In this document: in pieces, positions 9,620 through 18,129 of the stretch
Layout of the letters: each line of letters starts with the position of its first letter
Position numbering within the stretch: the first letter of the stretch is position 1
Source: Acidimicrobiales bacterium
GTDB taxonomy: Bacteria; Actinomycetota; Acidimicrobiia; Acidimicrobiales; JAVJTC01
Direction: 5' to 3'
DNA length: 64,000 nucleotides
NCBI GenBank assembly: GCA_040219085.1
Contig: JAVJTC010000027.1
Location: 115,434 to 179,433 of the forward strand
Program-made: the position numbers and the translations under genes
The notes under the pieces: model-generated
Databases searched by the model: none
The model's input: the letters and a program-made list of their open reading frames with translations, nothing else
Told to the model about the DNA's origin: nothing

Positions 9620-10413
9620 GACCGGTCCTCCCCGGACAGGCGATCGAGGACTTCGCGGAACCGGGACTCCACCTCGGCGTCGTCGAGACGTTCGTATCCC
9701 TCCGCCGTGATGGTCGCCACCACCGGGTAGATCCCCCGGACGAGGTCCGGGCCACCCGTGGCCGAGTCCTCGTCGGCCGCCTCGAACAGTGCCGAGATGG
9801 CCAGATCGACCGTTGCGTCGCGTCCGTCAGTGCGTCGGTGTCCGAGCTTGATCACGGTGCCGGCGTGCAGGCTTCCCGAGCCCGTGGCGGCGTGTTCGTG
9901 TTCCTCGTAGCGCCCACCGGTGACGTCGTACTGGAACAGGCGCCCCCGACCGGCACGCAGGTCGTACCCGGCGAAGAGCGGCACGACCGCCAGGCCCTGC
10001 ATGGCGGCGGGGAGGTTGTTGCGGATCATCTGGCTCAACTGGTTGGCCTTGCCGTCGAGGCTCAGCACCTGCCCTTCGACCTTCTCGTAGTGCTCGAGTT
10101 GGAGCTGGAAGAGGCGCACGAGTTCGATCGCGGGGCCGGCAGCGCCTGCGATGGCCACGCCGGAATAACGATCGGCCGGAAAGACCTTCTCGATGGTGCG
10201 GTGGCTGATGAGGTGACCCGAGGTGGCGCGCCGGTCGCCGGCCATCACCACGCCCTCGTCATAGCGGATCGCGACGACGGTCGTCCCGTGGGCGATGGCC
10301 ATCTCCGGTCCGAGTTGAGTCAGAGGGGCGACCGGCTCCAGGCCGACGCGCCTCAGTAGTCCCGCGAAGCTCGGCCCCGGGTCATCGGTGGGTGAGAACA
10401 GAGGAAACGTCAC
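9616..10413 (-). CDS. prcB: 20S proteasome beta subunit
   Basis: Catalytic subunit of the proteasome. A 43-residue propeptide ends in AIAHG, and cleavage would expose Thr44 of [21 protein letters not shown] as the N-terminal nucleophile; Asp and Lys of the catalytic set fall at the expected spacing (AGDRRAT, EKVFP). Total length is 265 residues, so the mature form is about 222. GTG at 10413 is the start, with a TAGCCT element 8 nt upstream, so prcBA may be transcribed separately from pup-dop. It overlaps prcA by 4 bp. Confidence 0.96.
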   Translation of the reverse strand: MTFPLFSPTDDPGPSFAGLLRRVGLEPVAPLTQLGPEMAIAHGTTVVAIRYDEGVVMAGDRRATSGHLISHRTIEKVFPADRYSGVAIAGAAGPAIELVRLFQLQLEHYEKVEGQVLSLDGKANQLSQMIRNNLPAAMQGLAVVPLFAGYDLRAGRGRLFQYDVTGGRYEEHEHAATGSGSLHAGTVIKLGHRRTDGRDATVDLAISALFEAADEDSATGGPDLVRGIYPVVATITAEGYERLDDAEVESRFREVLDRLSGEDRS

Positions 10414-10421
10414 AGCCGCCG

Positions 10422-10427
10422 AGGCTA
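10422..10427 (-). promoter_or_regulatory. Putative -10 element of prcBA (leaderless)
   Basis: TAGCCT on the minus strand, 8 nt before the prcB GTG, located between the XRE gene and prcB. No convincing -35 is visible. Confidence 0.45.
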
Positions 10428-10455
10428 GCGCCCGGCCCGGGGCGTCCGGTCGGCC

Positions 10456-11046
10456 TCACCAGAGGAGGTCGGGGCGCTGGTCCGGGGGACGGTCGTCGTG
10501 ACGGCCGGTCTCCCAGGTCACGCCTTCGGGCCTCGTCGCCTCCAGAGTGTCGACGAGGCGTCGGTCCACATCGGCCGGGTCCGCGTCCACGGCCAGTGCG
10601 AGCTCGACGATGTCGTCGACGCGCAGGCTACGGGGATCGACCCACCCGTCTTCGGGCAGGCCCCGCATCTGGCGGACGAAGTCGAGATAGGCAGCGAGCA
10701 GTGCATCGAGGGACGGCTTCTTGGCGACCTTGGCCTTCGTGGCCCCGACCCGCATGCGGCCACGCCGCAGGTCGACCTCGAGGCCGTTGCGGTCGGGCAG
10801 GATGTCGTCGAGGTCGATCTCGTAGGCACGGGCCAGTTCCGGTATCGCTTCCACGTCGACAAGGTGGCGACCTTCTTCGATCTGCCCGAGGAGGCTGGGC
10901 CCGAAGCGCCAGTCGGTGCGGCGGGCCACGTCGTGGCGGGAGACCCCACGCCGTTCGCGGGCCACCCCGAGGAGCATCCCGATTCGGCGGACCGGAACCC
11001 GCACTCCGCGGTCCGCGAACGTCTCGTCGTCCGGTGATGATCCCAC
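10456..11046 (-). CDS. XRE-family helix-turn-helix regulator between pup and prcB
   Basis: A 196-residue protein with a Cro/C1-type helix-turn-helix at about residues 20-78 (VRRIGMLLGVARERRGVSRH, then LGQIEEGRHLVDV and LARAYEIDLDDILPDR). The C-terminal ~110 residues are charged and contain no recognised domain. GTG at 11046 is the first in-frame start. It sits 84 bp after pup and 42 bp before prcB. In the mycobacterial locus as I know it pup is followed directly by prcB, so this insertion makes it a candidate local regulator of the proteasome genes; that role is inference only. Confidence 0.82.
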   Translation of the reverse strand: MGSSPDDETFADRGVRVPVRRIGMLLGVARERRGVSRHDVARRTDWRFGPSLLGQIEEGRHLVDVEAIPELARAYEIDLDDILPDRNGLEVDLRRGRMRVGATKAKVAKKPSLDALLAAYLDFVRQMRGLPEDGWVDPRSLRVDDIVELALAVDADPADVDRRLVDTLEATRPEGVTWETGRHDDRPPDQRPDLLW

Positions 11047-11130
11047 ACCGTTCCATCGGCATGAGGGGTCACCGCGCTTAGGGCATCGGGCGACCTCGCG
11101 GACCCTGTACCGGAGGTGCGAGCCGGAGGG

Positions 11131-11328
11131 CTACTCGCCGCCCTTCTGGATGTAGGACTTCACGAAGTCCTCGGCGTTGGTCTCGAGGACCTCATCGATC
11201 TCGTCGAGCAGGTCGTCGAGTTCGGCCTTCAACTTCTCGGCGTCCTCGGACGCCGCCGGGACGTCCGCGACGTCGTCGGACTCCGTCCTCGACGGCGCAG
11301 CCTTGCGCTTCTGTTCTCTCTCTGCCAT
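11131..11328 (-). CDS. pup: Prokaryotic ubiquitin-like protein Pup (Glu-terminated)
   Basis: A 65-residue disordered tag attached to lysines of proteasome substrates. It has the acidic coiled-coil segment that docks on the ATPase ([20 protein letters not shown]) and the C-terminal block [11 protein letters not shown]. The last residue is encoded as Glu, not Gln, so no deamidation by Dop is needed before ligation. A GGGAGG ribosome-binding site lies 6 nt before the ATG. It follows dop by 33 bp and precedes the XRE gene. Confidence 0.97.
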   Translation of the reverse strand: MAEREQKRKAAPSRTESDDVADVPAASEDAEKLKAELDDLLDEIDEVLETNAEDFVKSYIQKGGE

Positions 11329-11361
11329 GGCCGACCTCCCTCTCGTGTTCCGACGGACCGT

Positions 11362-12873
11362 TCAACCGTCGAGCCGGGCCAACAGCTCTGCTGCGGTCCT
11401 GCTCTCATCGATCAACCTACCGACGTGTTCGGCGGTACCGCGGGACGGTTCCATCATCGGGACCCGCCTCAACGGCTCGTCCCCCACGTCGAAGACGATG
11501 GAATCCCAGTTGGCTGCGACGATCTCATCGGCGAAGCGCTGCAGGCACCGGCCCCTGAAATAGGCCCGTGTGTCGAGCGGGGGCTCGGAGATGGCCTCGG
11601 TGGCCTCGGCCGCCGTCACCATGGTCTCGAGCCCGACCCGCGACGACACCGAACGTTCGGGACGCAGGTCGTGGTACTGCAGATCCAGGGCCCTCAGGCG
11701 GGCGTCACCGACGTCGCAGCCGGTGCGCTCACGGTAGGCCTCGAGCAGGCGCCGCTTGGCAACCCAGTCGACCTGCGCCGCGACCGACATCGGGTCCTCC
11801 TCGAGTCCCGCCAGCACCGATTCCCACCGGTCGAGCACCTCGGCGCCGACCTCCGCACCGACACAGTCGAGGCCGAAGGTCTCCGCGTACTTGCGGGCGC
11901 TGTCGAGCAGTTCCCACTGGATCTCGAGGGCGGTGGCGCGTGTGCCGTCGGCCAGAGCCAGCGTTGCGCTCAGGCCGACGTCGTAGCTGACGGATCGCAG
12001 CGACCGTACCGGCGACGCGATCGCGATCTCCCGGCCGAGGGCGTCGTCCTCGATCATCGCGAGGACGATGGCGGTCGTGCCCACCTTGAGGAACGTCGCG
12101 ACCTCCGACATGTTGGCGTCCCCGACGATCACGTGGAGACGGCGGTAGCGCTGGGCATCCGCATGAGGCTCGTCGCGGGTGTTGATGATCGGCCGCTTCA
12201 GCGTCGTCTCCAGACCCACCTCTTCTTCGAAGAAGTCGGCACGCTGGGTGAGCTGGAAGGGGACCTCCTCAGACGATGAACCCGGTGCCTCGGTGCCGAC
12301 CTTGCCGGCCCCGGTGAAGATCTGGCGTGTCACGAAGTGGGTCGTCGCGCCGACGACGATCCGTCCGAACGGGGTGGCGCGGTCCATGAGGTAGTTCTCG
12401 TGGCAGCCGTAGGAATTGCCCTTGCCGTCCGAGTTGTTCTTGTAGACCACGAGCTCCTCGCCCGGTGGCAGGATCCCCCGGGCGGCGGTCATCGAGGCGC
12501 GCAGGATCTCCTCGGCGGCGCGGTCGTAGACCACGATGCTGCGGGCGTCGCCGCATTCGGGGGTCGACAGCTCGGGATGGGCGTGGTCGACGTAGTAGCG
12601 GGCGCCGTTCGTCAACACGGCGTTGACCAGGTGCGTCTCGACCTCGGGCGCCATCGCGCCGACCGGCACGATCCCCCGGGCGTCGCTGGCGGGACTCTCG
12701 TCCTCGAAGTCCCATCCGACCTTCGGGGCCGGTCCGCGGGCCCCGGTGGCCGACACGTGGGCCAGATAGGCGTTGATCAGAAGCGAACTCGCCGAGATCG
12801 GGTTGGACTCCTCAACGCCGCGGTGGACGATTCCGAACTCCGTCTCGATTCCACAGATCTTGCGCGTCGCCAT
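11362..12873 (-). CDS. dop: Depupylase / Pup deamidase Dop
   Basis: Removes Pup from substrates, and deamidates Pup in species with a Gln ending. The 503-residue protein starts MATRKICGIETEFGIV (Glu10 as metal ligand) and carries Asp96 in ARYYVDHAHPELSTPECGD, aligned with the catalytic Asp. Residues about 43-80 are the insertion typical of Dop and absent from the PafA in this window. [19 protein letters not shown] and VGDANMSEVATFLKVG mark the ATP site. I chose ATG 12873 over the longer open frame from 12942, which would overlap arc. With Pup already ending in Glu, its main job here should be depupylation. Confidence 0.96.
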   Translation of the reverse strand: MATRKICGIETEFGIVHRGVEESNPISASSLLINAYLAHVSATGARGPAPKVGWDFEDESPASDARGIVPVGAMAPEVETHLVNAVLTNGARYYVDHAHPELSTPECGDARSIVVYDRAAEEILRASMTAARGILPPGEELVVYKNNSDGKGNSYGCHENYLMDRATPFGRIVVGATTHFVTRQIFTGAGKVGTEAPGSSSEEVPFQLTQRADFFEEEVGLETTLKRPIINTRDEPHADAQRYRRLHVIVGDANMSEVATFLKVGTTAIVLAMIEDDALGREIAIASPVRSLRSVSYDVGLSATLALADGTRATALEIQWELLDSARKYAETFGLDCVGAEVGAEVLDRWESVLAGLEEDPMSVAAQVDWVAKRRLLEAYRERTGCDVGDARLRALDLQYHDLRPERSVSSRVGLETMVTAAEATEAISEPPLDTRAYFRGRCLQRFADEIVAANWDSIVFDVGDEPLRRVPMMEPSRGTAEHVGRLIDESRTAAELLARLDG

Positions 12874-12881
12874 CGGCGGGG

Positions 12882-12887
12882 ACCCTA
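12882..12887 (-). promoter_or_regulatory. Putative -10 element of dop (leaderless)
   Basis: TAGGGT on the minus strand, 8 nt before the dop ATG, inside the 25-bp arc-dop gap. This suggests that dop-pup can be transcribed independently of arc. Confidence 0.4.
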
Positions 12888-12898
12888 TCCGAGCCCGC

Positions 12899-14605
12899 TC
12901 ACAGGTACTGGCCGGTTCCCACCCGCTCGATCGAGCGTCCACCGACGGGATCCTCGTCGCTGGAGATGAGAGTGCGGACGAACACGATCCGTTCGCCCTT
13001 CTTGCCGGAGATCTTCGCCCAGTCGTCGGGGTTGGTGGTGTTCGGGAGGTCCTCGTGCTCCTTGAACTCCTGGCTGACCGCCGCGGTGAGGTCCTCGGTG
13101 CGGATCCCGTCGGCCCCGCCGGCGATCGTGCGCTTGATGGCGAGCTTCTTGGCCCGCCGCACGATGTTCTCGATCATGGCGCCCGACGAGAAGTCCTTGA
13201 AGAACATGATCTCCTTGTCACCGTTCTGGTAGGTGACCTCGAGGAACCGGTTGCGCTCGTCGACGGAATACATCTCCGCGACGGCGTGCTCGATCATCGC
13301 CCGCACGGCCTTCTCGGGATCGCCCCCGCCGGGTCCCTCGATCTCGTCGGCGGCGATGGGCACGTCGACAGTGAGGTAACGGGCGAAGATGGACACCGCC
13401 GCGTCACGGTCGGGACGGTCGATCTTGATCTTCACGTCGAGACGACCCGGTCGCAGGATGGCCGGGTCGATCAGGTCCTCGCGGTTCGAAGCCCCGATGA
13501 CGATCACGTTCTTGAGGGCCTCCACGCCGTCGATCTCGGCGAGCAGCTGGGGGACGACAGTCGACTCCATGTCCGAGCTGATCCCGGTGCCGCGTGTGCG
13601 GAACAGTGATTCCATCTCGTCGAAGAAGATGATGACCGGCCAGCCCTCTTCGGACTTCTCGCGCGCCCGCTGAAAGACGAGACGGACCTGCCGCTCGGTC
13701 TCGCCGACGTACTTGTTCAACAGCTCCGGGCCCTTGATGTTCAAGAAGTAGGAACGGGCCTCGGTGTCACCGGACACCTCGGCGACCTTGCGGGCCAGGG
13801 AGCTCGCTACCGCCTTGGCGATCAGCGTCTTTCCACACCCCGGCGGGCCGTAGAGCAGGATGCCCTTGGGGGCGGGGAGCGCGTAGGTGGCGAAGAGCTT
13901 CTGGTGCACGAACGGCAGCTCGACCGCGTCGATGATCTGCTCGATCTGCACGTCCAGTCCGCCGACGTCGTCGTAGGAGATGTCGGGCACCTCTTCGAGC
14001 ACGAGCTCCTCGACCTCGGGCCGTGGGAGCTTCTCGAGCAACAGCCCCGAACGCGGATCCATGAGGACGGTGTCGCCTGCCCGCAGGGGCACACCGAGGA
14101 GGTCGGCGCTGAGCTCGACCACCCGTTCGTCGTCGGCGCGGCCGATCACCACCGCCCGCTGGCCGTCTGCCAGCAGGTCTCTGAACTGCACGATCTCGCC
14201 GGTGCGCTCGGCCCCGCGGGCGAGGATCACGCTGAGCGAGTCGTTGAGCACGACCTCCTGACCGCGGATGAGCCCGTCGAGGATCTCGGACTGGACCGCG
14301 ACGCGCATCTTGCGGCCGCCCGAGAAGACGTCAGCGGTTTCGTCCTCGGGGTTGATGCCGACGACGATTCCATAGGCCGACGGCGGCTGGGTGAGCTTCT
14401 CGACCTCTTCGCGCAGGGCGGAGATGTGTTCGCGGGCCTCTCGCAGGGTGTACGTCAGCTTCTCGTTGTGACTCACCGCCTGGGAGAGCTGGCCCTTCGT
14501 CTCGAGCAGTCGCTCCTCGAGGGTCCGGACCCGCTTCGGGGCGTCACGCAGGCGCCGACGGAGCGCGATGAGCTCCTCTTCGAGTGCCCGGACCGTCGCC
14601 CGCAA
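12899..14605 (-). CDS. arc: Proteasome-associated AAA ATPase (ARC/Mpa)
   Basis: Hexameric unfoldase that binds pupylated proteins and feeds them to the 20S core. An N-terminal coiled coil (about 5-72) is followed by two OB folds (about 75-200) and one AAA domain with Walker A GPPGCGKT (253-260), Walker [10 protein letters not shown], and the arginine-finger region [11 protein letters not shown]. The last four residues are GQYL, the motif that opens the PrcA gate. The start is uncertain: TTG at 14605 is the nearest usable codon, with no ATG or GTG in frame for at least 40 codons upstream. A GAGGAGG sequence lies near 14663-14669, so a non-standard start nearby is possible. Confidence 0.94.
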   Translation of the reverse strand: MRATVRALEEELIALRRRLRDAPKRVRTLEERLLETKGQLSQAVSHNEKLTYTLREAREHISALREEVEKLTQPPSAYGIVVGINPEDETADVFSGGRKMRVAVQSEILDGLIRGQEVVLNDSLSVILARGAERTGEIVQFRDLLADGQRAVVIGRADDERVVELSADLLGVPLRAGDTVLMDPRSGLLLEKLPRPEVEELVLEEVPDISYDDVGGLDVQIEQIIDAVELPFVHQKLFATYALPAPKGILLYGPPGCGKTLIAKAVASSLARKVAEVSGDTEARSYFLNIKGPELLNKYVGETERQVRLVFQRAREKSEEGWPVIIFFDEMESLFRTRGTGISSDMESTVVPQLLAEIDGVEALKNVIVIGASNREDLIDPAILRPGRLDVKIKIDRPDRDAAVSIFARYLTVDVPIAADEIEGPGGGDPEKAVRAMIEHAVAEMYSVDERNRFLEVTYQNGDKEIMFFKDFSSGAMIENIVRRAKKLAIKRTIAGGADGIRTEDLTAAVSQEFKEHEDLPNTTNPDDWAKISGKKGERIVFVRTLISSDEDPVGGRSIERVGTGQYL

Positions 14606-14771
14606 CGCGGGCAGATCGTCGCCGGGAGTCTCTTCGGGACCGGTGGTGTCGACGGCTGCGAACCTCCTCTTCGACCTCGATGCGGACCCTACACGGTCGT
14701 CACCCGGAGGCGATGTCGTGGCCCCGGTGCAATTATCACGCCGATGACCGGGTTTATTGATCCGGCTCCGT

Positions 14772-14777
14772 TACACT
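14772..14777 (+). promoter_or_regulatory. Possible -10 element of the ferredoxin gene
   Basis: TACACT on the plus strand in the arc/ferredoxin divergent gap, about 97 nt before the ferredoxin ATG. On the other strand GATAAT (14732-14737) could serve arc. Neither has a good -35. Confidence 0.35.
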
Positions 14778-14873
14778 GCGATGTGTCGCCGAGCGGTGCG
14801 CATGGGATACGGTTCCCGCCGCACCCGTGACCAGCGGCGGCGTGACCGCTCTACCGAAAGAGGTTCCATCGAG

Positions 14874-15110
14874 ATGAAGGTCTGGATCGATCAGGATCTG
14901 TGCACCGGTGACGGGCTGTGCGAGGAGATCGCGCCCGACGTCTTCACCCTCCTCGACGACGGCCTCGCCTACGTGAAGGAAGGCGACAAGGTCTTCGCGG
15001 ATCCGGGCGGCCCGGAGGGCCTCGCCGTGGTTCCCAGCGGGCAGGAGGAGGCGACCATCGAGTCCGCCGAGGAATGCCCCGGAGAGTGCATCTTCATCGA
15101 GGTCGAGTGA
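14874..15110 (+). CDS. Small ferredoxin, probably [3Fe-4S] type
   Basis: A 78-residue electron carrier. Cys10 and Cys16 (CTGDGLC) with Cys68 followed by Pro (EECPGEC) match the single-cluster ferredoxins that serve cytochrome P450s; the residue usually occupied by a fourth cluster cysteine in the first motif is Asp13, which favours a three-iron cluster. Cys72 is extra. The start is the ATG just before KVWIDQD, with AAAGAGG 10 nt upstream. The frame also remains open to ATGs nearer the promoter. No P450 is in the window, so its partner is unknown. Confidence 0.88.
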   Translation: MKVWIDQDLCTGDGLCEEIAPDVFTLLDDGLAYVKEGDKVFADPGGPEGLAVVPSGQEEATIESAEECPGECIFIEVE

Positions 15111-15159
15111 CCGACGGGTCGCCGCCATCGGGCACCCATCTCTGCTAGATCGAACCACA

Positions 15160-15183
15160 GGAGGCGTCCCCCGGGACGCCTCC
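15160..15183. terminator. Perfect GC-rich hairpin between ferredoxin and marP
   Basis: An 11-bp perfect stem (GGAGGCGTCCC with its complement) and a 2-nt loop, placed between two convergent genes. There is no T-run on either side, so it would be a GC-hairpin terminator acting in both directions. Confidence 0.65.
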
Positions 15184-15202
15184 GTGCGCGTCCGGGGCCG
15201 GC

Positions 15203-16360
15203 TCACTGCACGCAGGCCGTGACCAGTGCCTCACCGCGCGGTGCAGCGAGGATCGCCCGCACCGACTCGGTCCGCACGCCGTAGGCGACATCGGAAGCAT
15301 CCGGGGCGATCGCGAATGCGACGCCCACCACGGACCCATCGGGGCCGACGAGCGGCCCGCCGGAGTCGCCTCCCTCCAGACGGGCCGCCAGGACGTGGAT
15401 CCGGCGGACGACATCGGCGGACCCGTAGACGTCGCCACCGCGGGCGTCGATCGTGGACTCGATTCGGAACGGCGAGAGCTCCAGCACTCCCCCACCAGGA
15501 TGACCGAACACGGCCCCCTCGGAGCCCTCGACCCCGTCCGCCAGCGGTAGCGGCCGTCCGACCAGGGCAGGAACCGACAGTACGGCGAGGTCGGTGACCG
15601 GATCGAAGACCACGACCTGCGCCCGGATCTCGCCGAACTCGTCGGACACGACATCGACCCGGTCGCCACCGGCGACCACGTGCGCGTTGGTCACGACGAT
15701 CCCCGCCTCCGCGATGAAGCCGGTGCCCTGCTGCACGCGCGAGCAGCCTTCGGACACGACCTTCACGATGCTCGGCGCCACCAGCTCACGCACCGGCTGG
15801 AGCACGCCCGACGTCGTCGGTGGGTCGGCGGTCGACGGCGCCGCGGTGAGACCGGACAGGACGTCGGGGAAGCCGTCGTCGCCGACGACGGCCCGGATGC
15901 CGTCGATCGCATCGGGGGCGTCGGGCAACACGTCCTGGACCACCGATGCGACGACCGACCCGCGTGCCTGTTCCGCCGGCCACGTCGGCGTCCTCGCCAT
16001 CGTCGGCAACAGGAGCCAAAGGACGAAGGCCACCACCGCGACGCCGGCCAGGGCTCCCACGGCGCGGTCCACGAGCCGAAACGGGGGCGGCAGGACCAGC
16101 CGCAGGGAGTTTCCGACGAGCACGCCGACGAGTTCGCCGGCGGTGGTCGTCGCGACGACCACGCCGAGCATCAGCATGAGCACGGTGAAGTTCGACGAGT
16201 CGTCATAGAGTTCGGCGATCTCCGGGAGCAGCAGGACAGCGACGAGCAGTCCGGCCGCAGCGCCGATCCAGGTGGAGATGCGTCGAAGGAAGCCCAGTTG
16301 GTAGCCGACGACGCCCGAGGCGACAGCGAGGGCCAGGACGACCAGGTCGAGCAGATTCAC
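15203..16360 (-). CDS. marP: MarP-like membrane serine protease (CvpA domain plus trypsin-like domain)
   Basis: A periplasmic protease linked to acid and oxidative stress resistance in mycobacteria. Residues 1-120 form four membrane segments of the CvpA type. The protease domain has the triad His227 (VVTNAHVV), Asp257 (VTDLAVL) and Ser333 (GGDSGGP). Cys206 and Cys383 lie where MarP has its activating disulphide. The length of 385 residues is close to mycobacterial MarP. Start is GTG, 22 bp after trmI, so it is probably the last gene of the ttuB-ttuA-trmI transcript. Confidence 0.9.
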   Translation of the reverse strand: MNLLDLVVLALAVASGVVGYQLGFLRRISTWIGAAAGLLVAVLLLPEIAELYDDSSNFTVLMLMLGVVVATTTAGELVGVLVGNSLRLVLPPPFRLVDRAVGALAGVAVVAFVLWLLLPTMARTPTWPAEQARGSVVASVVQDVLPDAPDAIDGIRAVVGDDGFPDVLSGLTAAPSTADPPTTSGVLQPVRELVAPSIVKVVSEGCSRVQQGTGFIAEAGIVVTNAHVVAGGDRVDVVSDEFGEIRAQVVVFDPVTDLAVLSVPALVGRPLPLADGVEGSEGAVFGHPGGGVLELSPFRIESTIDARGGDVYGSADVVRRIHVLAARLEGGDSGGPLVGPDGSVVGVAFAIAPDASDVAYGVRTESVRAILAAPRGEALVTACVQ

Positions 16361-16382
16361 CGACGCCCGACTCCCGGGCAGG

Positions 16383-17186
16383 TCAGCTCGACGACCGCCG
16401 TGCGTGGGTGAGGAAGCCCGTGTGGGCGACCATCCGATGATCCGGTCTCACGGATTGCCCGTCGATGTGCCACGTCCGGTTGAGGACCTCCAACGTCTCG
16501 GCACGCGCGAATCCCCTGTCGGCCAACGCCTCTCTCAGGGTGACCGCCTGGGTGATACTCGGCGTGTACCCGACAAGGATGCCCCCTGGACGCAGCGCGA
16601 CGGTGGCATGGTCCACGGCGAGCCACGGCTCCGGCAGGTCCAGGACCACCGCGTCCAGATCGACCTCGTCGATGCCGTCGTACACCGACCGGATCTCGAC
16701 CCGGTAGCGGTCCTGCACGTCACCGAAGAAGTCCGTCACGTTCCGCACGGCCCGCTCCGCGAAGTCCTCGCGTAGTTCGTAGCCCACGATGTCGGCCCCC
16801 GCCCGCAGCATCGCGAGCGAGAGCGCACCGCTGCCGATGCCGGACTCGAGGACCCGCACGCCTGGCCCGATGTCGGCCAGCATCAGGATGGGGCCGATGT
16901 CCTTGGGGTAGATGATCTGCGCGCCGCGCTTCATCTTCAGCACGTAGTCCGACAGGGTCGGCCGCCACACCACGAAGGAAGACGCCCCGGTGCTCTTGGC
17001 CGTCTGGCCCTCCCGGAGGCCGATCAACTCGGTGTGGGCCAACACGCCGCTGTGGGTGTGGAACTCGCCGTCGGCGCGAAGGGCGAACATGTACCGCCGG
17101 TCCTTGCGGTCCACGAGGAGGACGATGTCGCCCGCGACGAGTGGGCGGCCGTCGCCCCGCGCCGTCCCGTCAACCACCGTGTGCAC
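16383..17186 (-). CDS. trmI: tRNA (adenine-58-N1)-methyltransferase TrmI
   Basis: Methylates A58 in the tRNA T-loop using SAM. The protein is 267 residues. The N-terminal beta domain has GEFHTHSGVLAH and the linker QIIYPKDIGPILM, both typical of TrmI. The methyltransferase fold has VLESGIGSGALSLAML (SAM motif I), VVLDLPEPWLAVD (motif IV) and GGILVGYTPS. GTG 17186 is used; GTG 17177 is nearly as good. The start overlaps the ttuA stop by 17 bp. Being next to ttuA is notable, because both enzymes act on the same T-loop. Confidence 0.9.
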   Translation of the reverse strand: MHTVVDGTARGDGRPLVAGDIVLLVDRKDRRYMFALRADGEFHTHSGVLAHTELIGLREGQTAKSTGASSFVVWRPTLSDYVLKMKRGAQIIYPKDIGPILMLADIGPGVRVLESGIGSGALSLAMLRAGADIVGYELREDFAERAVRNVTDFFGDVQDRYRVEIRSVYDGIDEVDLDAVVLDLPEPWLAVDHATVALRPGGILVGYTPSITQAVTLREALADRGFARAETLEVLNRTWHIDGQSVRPDHRMVAHTGFLTHARRSSS

Positions 17187-18129
17187 CGGACCCCGGCGCG
17201 GTGATCGACACCTGCGCGTCGCCGCCGGCGTTCGCGACCCGTGCCACCAGGCGGCAGAAGGCGCACACCTCGGCCGTCGTCGGCGCCCCGCACGAAGCGC
17301 ACTCACCCAGACCGTCGGCGCCGGCGTCGGTCTCAGCAGCGAACCGTGTGGACGCCCGGCGAAGAAAGCCGTGGTAGAAGTCGTGCTTGGTGCCGGGTGA
17401 CTCGACCTCGAGGGCGTTCAGCAACTCCTTGAACTGGAGGTGACTGTTTCCGGTGGCCATCGGACACTCCTCGACGATGTAGTCGATTCCCCGGATGATG
17501 CAGTAGGCGGCCATCTCCCGCTCGCCGAGGCGCACCAGCGGCTTCACCTTGCGGGGGAACCCCTCGCGTGCTTCGAGCACGGGACGCTGACGGCCGATGT
17601 AGTCGGTCTGCCACCGGATGACGTTGCCGAACAGCACGGCGGCCTCGTCGTCGAGGTTGTGGCCCGTCACGAGAACGTCGTAGCCGCCCTCGAGGGCGAC
17701 GCGGTCGAAGATGTGGCGTTTGGATGTCCCGCAGGCCGAGCAGGGCACGCGCCGCGTCACCCGGGCGGCCTCGGGCACTGTCATCCCGTGGTCGTCCGCG
17801 CGGGGGACCTCGCGGAGGGTGAGTCCCCGGCTCTGCGCGAAGTCGCGGGCGTAGCGAGCCGAACTCGTGCTGTAGTCGCCGATGCCGAGATGGATGCACA
17901 GGCCGTCGGCCTCGTAGCCGAGGTCGACGAGGATGTCCCACACCGCCAGTGAGTCCTTACCTCCGGAGACGGCGACGAGCACCCTGTCGCCCTCGACCAT
18001 CATGTGGTGTTCGTCGATCGCCTTCACGACCTGGTCCCGGCAGAACTTCACGAAGTGGTCGGGGCAGAAGTTGGCGTTGTGCTGGCGCAGGTCGACGACC
18101 GCGGGCCCCCGGCAGACCCGACACTTCAC
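17170..18129 (-). CDS. ttuA: tRNA 2-thiolation enzyme, TtuA/Ncs6 family
   Basis: A PP-loop ATPase predicted to put sulphur on U54/T54 of tRNA. The 319-residue protein has an N-terminal zinc finger (CRVC...CPDHF), the ATP-binding SGGKDS (55-60), cysteines 130 and 133 (CSACG) plus Cys222 (EECP), which fall at the positions reported for the Fe-S/catalytic cysteines of Thermus TtuA, and a C-terminal zinc finger (CASC...CAFC). TGHNLDDEAAVLFGN is a family block. The two zinc fingers separate it from TtcA and TilS. GTG start overlaps the sulphur-carrier stop (GTGA). Confidence 0.9.
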   Translation of the reverse strand: MKCRVCRGPAVVDLRQHNANFCPDHFVKFCRDQVVKAIDEHHMMVEGDRVLVAVSGGKDSLAVWDILVDLGYEADGLCIHLGIGDYSTSSARYARDFAQSRGLTLREVPRADDHGMTVPEAARVTRRVPCSACGTSKRHIFDRVALEGGYDVLVTGHNLDDEAAVLFGNVIRWQTDYIGRQRPVLEAREGFPRKVKPLVRLGEREMAAYCIIRGIDYIVEECPMATGNSHLQFKELLNALEVESPGTKHDFYHGFLRRASTRFAAETDAGADGLGECASCGAPTTAEVCAFCRLVARVANAGGDAQVSITAPGSGAHGG

